DNA of 64,000 nucleotides from Marvania coccoides. Its lineage: Eukaryota > Chlorophyta > Trebouxiophyceae > Chlorellales > Chlorellaceae. Shown here piece by piece: positions 58,046 to 64,000 of the stretch (positions are counted from its first letter, which is position 1; each line of letters begins with the position of its first letter). The notes under the pieces are model-generated. The model was not told where the DNA came from and searched no databases. It saw nothing but the letters and a program-made list of their open reading frames with translations. The stretch is from positions 558,001-622,000 of the forward strand of contig OY978105.1 of the NCBI GenBank assembly GCA_963854735.1, written 5' to 3'. Position numbers and translations under genes: made by a program.

Positions 58046-58085
58046 AAAAAAAAAAAAAAAAACGAAAATAGTATTTGTATTACGA

Positions 58086-58166
58086 AGTCATCGACCGGAA
58101 TCGAACCAGCGACCTGTCGCTGAGTGCATACTGCAGGCGACCGCTCTACCATTGAGCTACAATGAC
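58086..58166 (-). tRNA. tRNA-Cys (GCA) with a 9-nt intron
   Basis: Folds as a full cloverleaf. The acceptor stem GTCATTG pairs with CGATGAC (one G-T). D arm: GCTC/GAGC with loop AATGGTA. Anticodon stem: GTCGC/GCGAC. Variable loop: AGGTC. T arm: GCTGG/CCGGT with loop TTCGATT. The anticodon GCA lies at 58132-58134 after CT. The extra nine bases (TATGCACTC) sit one base 3' of the anticodon, the canonical place for nuclear tRNA introns. The discriminator base is U, as in tRNA-Cys. CCA is not encoded. An 18-T run on the coding strand starts 26 nt downstream and would end Pol III transcription. The internal A box (TAGCTCAATGG) and B box (GGTTCGATTCC) are intact. Confidence 0.88.
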
Positions 58167-58378
58167 CACATCAATGACAACATCATCACCATCATCGTCA
58201 TAGTCGGCCAATGCCGAATTTCGGTGCTGTTACAAAAAACGTTTTTGACTTCCAAACTCTAGAATCTTTTTCTTTTCTTGAGATACTCAAAGCATGCTAA
58301 TCTACGATTTCTGAACGCTGCAGCTGGTTGTCATGCTAAAAAAAAACACAAGCCATACCGGCGAAACGACAGCAGTGC

Positions 58379-58800
58379 GGCGAGGTTTTGTTATTTAATG
58401 CTCCCTGATGCTATTTAATGCTCCCTGCGTTGTGACCGCCTCCTTAGACCCACGCAATATTGCGTCGCCTGATGGTACGGGATGCTTCAGGCTGTGGCGG
58501 CTGCTCTCACCGCCCTTCTCTTGTCGCCTTCCCTGCCTCGCTATGGAGATTTTTTCATCTCAAGGTGACCGCAGCAGAGCTGGCTCCCACGCTGACCACT
58601 CTGTTCAACGCCGTGGTGCGGACCAAGACAGTGACTTTTGACATGGCGCTGGGGGTGATTACCATGGTTCCCAAACCACGGGCGGCCACCACCACGCTGT
58701 ACGACCACCGCAGCATACATACATTACATATGAAAAAATTACAGGGTTTTAAGTCCGCACAGAAGGCAACTAAGGCCCCATAGCAGACTGGTACTTAAGT
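58379..58800 (+). pseudogene. Non-LTR retrotransposon reverse transcriptase fragment
   Basis: 58560-58715 reads HLKVTAAELAPTLTTLFNAV then VRTKTVTFDMALGVITMVPK and ends near YDHRSI. This is the N-terminal part of a LINE-type reverse transcriptase, whose family pattern is ELAP.L..LFN.....P..W..G.I.-.-.K, then YRPI. Palm motifs (YADD) are missing, so it is a short fragment. The following CATACATACATTACA and CAGGGTTTTAAGTCCGC recur at 12403-12441. A 17-bp tandem repeat (AATGCTCCCTGxxxC) precedes it near 58398-58430. Confidence 0.55.
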
Positions 58801-58879
58801 GCAAGCAGAAATAATATTACTGTAATGTATGTAATGTATGTATTGAAATGGTAATAAAGAAAAGAAATAACCAACCGCC

Positions 58880-58960
58880 AAGGTTTCAGGTTTCAGGTTT
58901 CAGGTTTTACAAATGTTTAACAAAAGAAACAACGGGGGGGGGGGGGGGGGGGGGGGGGGA
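58880..58960. repeat. (GGTTTCA)n array and 26-G run beside a retroelement copy
   Basis: Three tandem GGTTTCA units at about 58882-58904, then a run of about 26 G at 58934-58959. Both are inserted between sequences that are closer together in copy 1 (57728-58045). Confidence 0.8.
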
Positions 58961-59345
58961 GAAGAAATATTATAACTATAATGTCCAACCACGGAGCGTT
59001 TTGTAACCTCCGACGGCTGCCCTTGAAAGAAGCAACCTGCTTCGGGGCTTGCTGTAAAAACTCGAAAAGATTCGAAGGGGAAGAAGAAGAAGATGATGAC
59101 GTATCAGGAAACAAAGATGAATATGAGTCGCGAACTGCAACGAAAGTAGGGCATGTGCAGTGAAAGACCATGTGCTCTTCGTCCTCGCAAGACCCAGATG
59201 CACACAAATGGCATGTCGGCTGGGCGTGCAGCCGACCAATGAAGTGCCCCGTCTCCACCCCAAGATGATGCGAGCTGCAGCGGAACCTCGCGAAAGAAAC
59301 AGCCGTGGGACCGAAAGAACAGAAGAAAGATACGGCTGCAAAATA
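58920..59345 (-). pseudogene. Non-LTR retrotransposon ORF2 C-terminal fragment, copy 2
   Basis: On the minus strand reads SSHHLGVETGHFIGRLHAQP (one frame change near 59258), then CHLCASGSCEDEEHMVFHC and FVAVRDSYSSLFPDTSSS, and ends QQAPKQVASFKG. The C-x2-C-x6-8-H-x4-C knuckle followed by R-x-x-x-SxxF is the usual C-terminus of LINE-type ORF2 proteins. Nothing of the endonuclease or reverse transcriptase is attached, so the copy is 5' truncated, as LINE insertions often are. It is inserted at the 3' end of the broken gene at 59405-60570. Confidence 0.65.
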
Positions 59346-59404
59346 TAAGAACTCGTTGTGGTATCACCCCCCCCCGAATTGTTGTCTTGTAAAAAACGAT
59401 GTTA

Positions 59405-60570
59405 GTCCCCGATTGCTGACGGTAAAAATCCATGTAGCGTTGGCGCATAGCCGCCTCCGCCAGCCTGGGATCGTCCAGGTCGGCGCTCCCCGCGGGCACC
59501 ACGCTGCTTTCCAGGTCTAAAGCGTTAATTAGGCCCAGCACCTGCGCCGCCCAGCAGCGCTGCGCAGATATATTCTGCTGTATAAAATAAAATAATTTTT
59601 TTGATCCATAGGTCAACCCAACGCCTCATCACGCGTAACTGTTTGAAGCTTGGCATGAATATTTCGCTATTGTAGTGGCCAGCGCTCTGCCCGCCCTCGT
59701 ACTCTTGAATGAACGTCTTTGGCGCTGGCGTGAACGCGGCCCGTGCTGCCTTGGAAATGCTGCTTGAGCCCTTGACGAGGAGCGACATCTTGTGCCTGGA
59801 GTTTGCATAGTTTAGCAAGACTCGATGCAGCTTGGCTTTCTCGTAGAGCGCGCTGCTAGGGGTGCTCTCGAGAAACTCGTCTTTTTGCTGCAGAACGATA
59901 AAATGAGCAGCCGGGGAGGTGAAGAGGTGGGCACAATGCGAAGGATATATGTCTGAGATCCCGGTGCCTGAGACACTGAAAAGACAGAAAAAAGGGAGGG
60001 AACCAGTTCCATACCTCGGCGTGTTTTTTTCAAGCTGGCCCATCGTGTACGCCCCCTCCGCCTTGCCGGTCTGCGCATCCAGGCCCGCCAAAAAGGGCTC
60101 CGCCTCTGTTTCCATGAACACCCGCTCGTCCGCCTGGGTCGCAAGCCGCTCGCGCTTGGCCGCAGGTTGCTGCTGACTGTTGGGCCCACGCCACAGGGCG
60201 CTTGTTGGACGCCTCCATCGCCACGTCCGCCTGCGGGGGAGGGGGGAGAGGGGGTGGCGGGGGTGCAAAGCGGCGTTGCAGAAAGTCCACCTGGCTCTGC
60301 TTGCGCAGCGGGCGGCCGTTGATCTGCAGCGGCTTCGCATCACGCGGCCTGCCGCCTTCTCGTTGACAAAAGTCACCACGGCGGTGCCGTCAAAGGCACC
60401 GGTCCGCCGATCGCGGTTCAGCCGGATGCGCTGCAACGAGCCCTGTTCCACATCCTCCAGCGCCTGCCTCGGATATTTCCTGGTGGTGGCCGGCGGCAGC
60501 TCCAAAAAGTGCAAGGAGCGCTCGGGATTTTCCAGCGGAGGTCGCCGATCTGCACTGCGCTCCGGATGGT
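59405..60570 (-). pseudogene. Broken gene with an RRM-like N-terminal part
   Basis: Minus-strand exons at about 60015-60570, 59626-59893 and 59405-59575 have good acceptors and protein-like content. They give SLHFLELPPATTRKYPRQAL then DGTAVVTFVNEKAAG (RNP2/RNP1-like, an RNA-recognition motif). Later come ALYEKAKLHRVLLNYANSRH, FIQEYEGGQSAGHYNSEIFM and RLAEAAMRQRYMDFYRQQS. The frame is disturbed at least three times: near 60345 (into a frame reading DAKPLQINGRPLRKQSQVDF), back near 60180, and at the exon end near 60015. The 3' end runs into a retrotransposon and no 5' exon is found. It is probably a pseudogene; assembly errors in homopolymers could explain part of this. The family is not identified. 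Confidence 0.5.
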
Positions 60571-60670
60571 CTGCAGAGAGGGAGGGTACGGGTTTTTGTA
60601 ATTACAGTTTGTGTGTGGGGAGAAAGCTTTACTGGTATAATAAAACGCCCACCGCCATATTCCCACCTCA

Positions 60671-60972
60671 GCTGCATTGATCGAAAGAGGAGCTGACCTG
60701 CAGGATGGCCTGCAATGGAGTGAGTTCGAAGATGAAGATTGGGCCACATTGCCCTTCAGTGCCGGCGCTACTCTGGTTGCAGCTGACTACCGCATGTGGG
60801 CCAAGATCACGTCCCCTTGCCCTGGAATCGAGGGCGCTTTTCTGGCGGTATGAAAGAGCCATCCTGAGGACCTTGGCCAGCTTTTTGCGCCAACGGAGGA
60901 AAGCGTTCAGAAATCTGTGCATACGGCGCTGCTGAATCGCCTGCCGCGGCTGGAGGAAAAGGTGCGTATTGT
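60671..60972 (+). pseudogene. Plus-strand coding exon with one in-frame stop
   Basis: After an acceptor-like CACCTCAG the frame reads LIERGADLQDGLQWSEFEDE, then ATLVAADYRMWAKITSPCPG and EGAFLAV. It meets TGA at 60852-60854 and continues KSHPEDLGQLFAPTEESVQK and ALLNRLPRLEEK up to a GTGCGT donor. Composition before and after the stop is equally protein-like, so this is most likely an exon of a gene killed by one stop. No other exon could be linked. The family is not recognised. Confidence 0.45.
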
Positions 60973-61603
60973 GAGTATGGCAGCATTTCTGTCTTAAATT
61001 TTGGTACCGTGTAAAAAAAAAGTCAACATCTCAGACGACCACAGCCATCATGGGCGGTGCAATTCTTGTTCAAGCTTGAGTAAAAGCCCTAGAAAAAGCC
61101 AGCGGCTATTTCTCTTCTCAATTAAAATGAGGAAGAGTTTTTATCAGCAATGCATTCGTGTATGATTGGGCCTGAAGCCTTTTATCGAGAGCAAGCTCCT
61201 TTAAGAGAACGGTCAATTGAACTTGCAAGAACTCACCACATTCTGCTTCTCTCACCCAGCAAACTGATTTGTCAAGACGTCCCAAAAATTTTAGAAATTT
61301 ATATTAAACTGTAAACAATGCGAAGAACGTTCAATTTTGGAGAAATGAGCCTCGTCGAATTTTTTAATTTTTTAAATGTTCAATTTTATTAAGTTGCTGA
61401 AAACTTTTGGCTGTACATCGATTGGGTTTAACGCATTCACGCATCTCCATCATCCTACATTCTTTTAAATCGTTTATTAAAACATAATAGCCCACCTTCA
61501 CTGTGTTTGGGAAGCTGGAGTGCGCTATACATAAGCTTGGGTGTCAGCGATGCCTTCCTACATCCTTGACGCATTTTGACAAGTATAATAGCATATTATC
61601 ACA
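60973..61603. other. Intergenic, upstream of the transferrin-like gene
   Basis: AT-rich. Nothing is recognised beyond the promoter region of the next gene. Confidence 0.35.
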
Positions 61604-63948
61604 ATGCGCGTTTCTGGCTGCGTCGTTCGGTCCCTGCTGGCCCTGGGGCTGCTGAGTTTGCTTGCACCGCCTGCCGCCGCCATCAGCAATGATGGCCGCC
61701 GCGGGCTGCGCCAGGTAAAATGAACAGACTTTCCCCATTTTTTCCGGGTTTCTCAAAACATCGCCCTCAGAATCCAAACATTTCTCCTAGCAGACAGCCA
61801 CCCCCGTTCGCTTGTGCATCCCCTCTCCCGCGACCCCTGCCATTCTGACCGCCTGCACCCAAGCTGTCTCCAGCGCCAGCACCGCCGGTCTGGCCTTCTC
61901 CTGCGTGGACGGCGGGTCTCCCGAGACCTGCATGGACCAGATCGCAAAGGGCAGCGCCGAGCTGACGAGCTTTGGCGGTGAGTTGGAAAATTTGAATATT
62001 TTTGGTAGCAGAATGGTTGCAATTTCCGGGAGAAATGAAATGAAGCGTAAATTTATTTAAAAAATCGTGCTCGATATGTGCCCTTGGGATTAAATCACGG
62101 CGGCAGCGGGAGAAACGATTTGTCTATTTTCCGCCTCACAACTAAAAGATCCCCCGTTTCCTTCTTCTTCTTTTCAGCGGCCGAGGTGTACACCGCGAAA
62201 ACCGAGTACAGCTTGGAGCCCATCCTCGCTGAACTGTACAACAACAGCACGGCGAGTTTCTACTTTTCTGCCTTATTCTTAATATAAGAACCAACCATTA
62301 ATACAACCTGCTTATTCATTGCAGTCTGCGACCGAGTACTACAGCGTGGCCATCGTTCCCAAGGAGTTTTGCGATGCAGCACCGAGCTTACAGGCCCTCA
62401 AGGGCAAGCGCTCCTGCCACACAGGCTACCGCAAGACTGCCGGCTGGGTGGTCCCTGTGGGGAGCTTGGTCGATGCCGACATTCTCCCCGTTGTCAACAC
62501 CGAAGCTGGCGTCCAAGCAGACGCCCAGTCAGTCGCCGGCTTTTTCTCAAAGGTGCGCAACTCTGAACTATGTGCCCCCCTTTTCTGCATCTCGACGTTT
62601 GGATTGATCTTGCGGCTGGAGACGATCCTTATTAGTCTTACTGTGGCGGGGCGTGAATCTGAGGGCCTGGTTCGGCGACTTTCGGGTCTCTTTTCGCACT
62701 CAGCGGCCCAACCGGAGAACACAACTATATACAGAACTGGCAGCTTTATTTCTCTTTTTCGCTCTTTAAAGGTTGATACTCCGTGGTTTGCTTCTTTCTT
62801 TTTCTTTTGCAGGTTTGCGCTCCTCGTGTCACCTCTGACGGCCCTGCCCAAGGGGGGACGCAGTATGCTCCCCTGTGCACGGCATGCGGCAGCGACTGCG
62901 GCGAGACCAGTCCTTACTACGACTACGCTGGGACCTTCCGTGGGCTAGTTGAGGGCATATGCGACGTTGCCTTCACCAAGCAAGACATTGTCCCTATCTA
63001 CGCCTCCGACGGTTCCCAGCCTGCGACATGGGCCACAAAGCCCCAGGTGCGATAACCTGCAGGATTTCATTGTGTTTACTTTTGGCGAGAATGGGTCTTT
63101 TTCGCCGTCCAACGGCTCGTGATGCTTCAAGCAAACGAGAAGCTCTCGTTCTTAGAAAGTTTGGTTGCACTTAAAGTAACATAATGGCCATTTATTCGAC
63201 GATTTTATTAAATTTTCAGGCTAGGAAATGCGAATACTGCTAACTTGTAAATTCTTCGTATTTTTGCCCTGCAGGCCGATTTCCGCCTGCTGTGCCCGGG
63301 AGCAGGAGGCTGCCAGACCGTTGACCAGTTCCAGAACTGCAACCTCGGGCGCGTGCCTTCCCATGCCATTGTGGGCCCCGCCTCCATGCAGACCTCGCAG
63401 CTGGGGAAAGACATCAAAGCTGCAATCACCGCCGCCGCCGATTCTCCCGCTTTCCTCCAGGCGGCTACCGAAGTCGGGGAGCTATCCAACTTCATTTTCG
63501 CTGAAGGCACAACTGGGGTCGTGGTGAGTGGACACTTTTTTTTAGACATTCTGATCGGTGCAGTTTCAGCCGTGCATTTGGCAGAAAATATTGGGAATAC
63601 CACTGTCTTCGCCCAAATTGCCATTGAGGACCCCCCTTCCCCCACCCACCCCCTCCCCTTCTTCTTTTGAACACCCTGCTCCTGAATTTAAAATCAGCAA
63701 AATTTTCCATGGCAGCATCGCAACTCCATTCTGTGCTTCGCATTAGGACACCCTTTTTACTTTCTTTGGTGCCCATTCGTTTAAACTGTCTGGACAGCCT
63801 TGCTATGTTTCACATCCCCACTCCTCTTCCTTCAAACCTCCAAACCTCCAAACCTTCACCCTCCATCTTGCAGGCCCAGAACCAGGCCTTCGACGATTTC
63901 TTCGACCCTGAGCTGTCTGCTTCTTTCAGCGGAGTCAAGAAGCTGGAG
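61604..63948 (+). CDS. Transferrin-like secreted protein, N-terminal part, continues past window
   Basis: Probable extracellular or cell-surface Fe(III)-binding protein of the transferrin family, known in green algae such as Dunaliella for iron uptake. Exons 61604-61714, 61794-61977, 62178-62251, 62325-62552, 62813-63046, 63275-63523 and 63874-63948; a GTGAGC donor follows, so the gene runs on. Signal peptide: VRSLLALGLLSLLAPPAAA. The lobe begins VRLCIPSPATPAILTACTQA, followed by FSCVDGGSPETCMDQIAKGS. It carries the transferrin block KGKRSCHTGYRKTAGWVVPV, then CAPRVTSDG, LCTACGSDCGETSPYYDYAG, FRGLVEGICDVAFTK, DFRLLCPGAGGC and CNLGRVPSHAIVG. The Tyr residues in SPYYDYAG and the Arg in the CHTGYRKT block (anion site region) are kept. 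Intron 3 begins GCGAGT. About 328 residues are visible, close to one lobe. Confidence 0.9.
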
Positions 63949-64000
63949 GTGAGCATTGAATATGAAATGCTGCCTTCCAGCTGCGTTTAAATATCTCCAC

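Larger units (their letters stand above)
57075..58085. other. Gene-free repeat-rich stretch after DCP1
   Basis: Contains the poly-C tract, an imperfect 115-bp tandem repeat and an old retroelement copy, each listed separately. The minus-strand open frames at 57175-57771 lie on these repeats and are not called. Confidence 0.45.

Noticed and set aside
58882..58904. Interstitial telomere repeat
   Set aside because: The unit is GGTTTCA, only three copies, and not the algal TTTAGGG type.
60852..60854. Selenocysteine codon
   Set aside because: The TGA is not in a redox context and no SECIS-like stem was seen nearby, so a nonsense mutation is simpler.

Overview
The window is nuclear DNA of a green alga. 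Three things point there: a chlorophyll a/b LHCII gene of chlorophyte type at 7.1-8.2 kb, intron-rich genes with GC-rich exons and AT-rich introns, and plant-type proteins (PEX4/UBC21, TOM22/TOM9, plastid adenylate kinase). I cannot fix the genus; a core chlorophyte, perhaps a trebouxiophyte, is a guess. Exon boundaries were worked out by hand. Unless an entry says otherwise, every gene model keeps reading frame across all its introns.

0-9 kb: formamidase (3' end outside the window), an unrecognised 320-aa protein, a glycerol-dehydrogenase-type enzyme and LHCII. 9-18 kb: a BRUCE/BIRC6-like ubiquitin-conjugating protein with two RanBP2-type zinc fingers, a secreted DOMON-like protein, a BAHD acyltransferase and SDHAF3. 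18-27 kb: TOM22, a 1,917-aa ZFC3H1/Red1-like protein, an unresolved small coding region and an unrecognised 300-aa protein. 27-33 kb: an FkbM methyltransferase and a Core-2/I-branching (GT14-like) glycosyltransferase. 33-39 kb: a DUF3455 protein, plastid adenylate kinase, a small secreted PAN-like protein and PEX4. 39-50 kb: RAD16, THI4, acylphosphatase, an unrecognised 175-aa protein and an EVE-domain (THYN1) protein. 50-57 kb: a helicase-associated-domain protein, a truncated hemoglobin, ALG5 and DCP1.

57-61 kb is a decayed patch: simple repeats, non-LTR retrotransposon pieces, an intron-containing tRNA-Cys and broken genes on both strands. The last 2.4 kb is the 5' part of a secreted transferrin-like gene that runs off the window.

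The genes are ordinary housekeeping, plastid, peroxisomal and secretory genes, and no operon-like system is visible. Several sit head to head over 240-490 bp (TOM22/ZFC3H1-like, the 300-aa protein/FkbM, PEX4/RAD16, THI4/acylphosphatase, HA protein/hemoglobin, ALG5/DCP1), so shared promoters are likely.

The most unusual genome-level signal is splice-site usage. About 12 of roughly 81 introns that I could place by frame continuity begin with GC rather than GT. Poly-C tracts also recur inside introns. A retroposon family with a conserved 3'-terminal motif has left at least three tails here.
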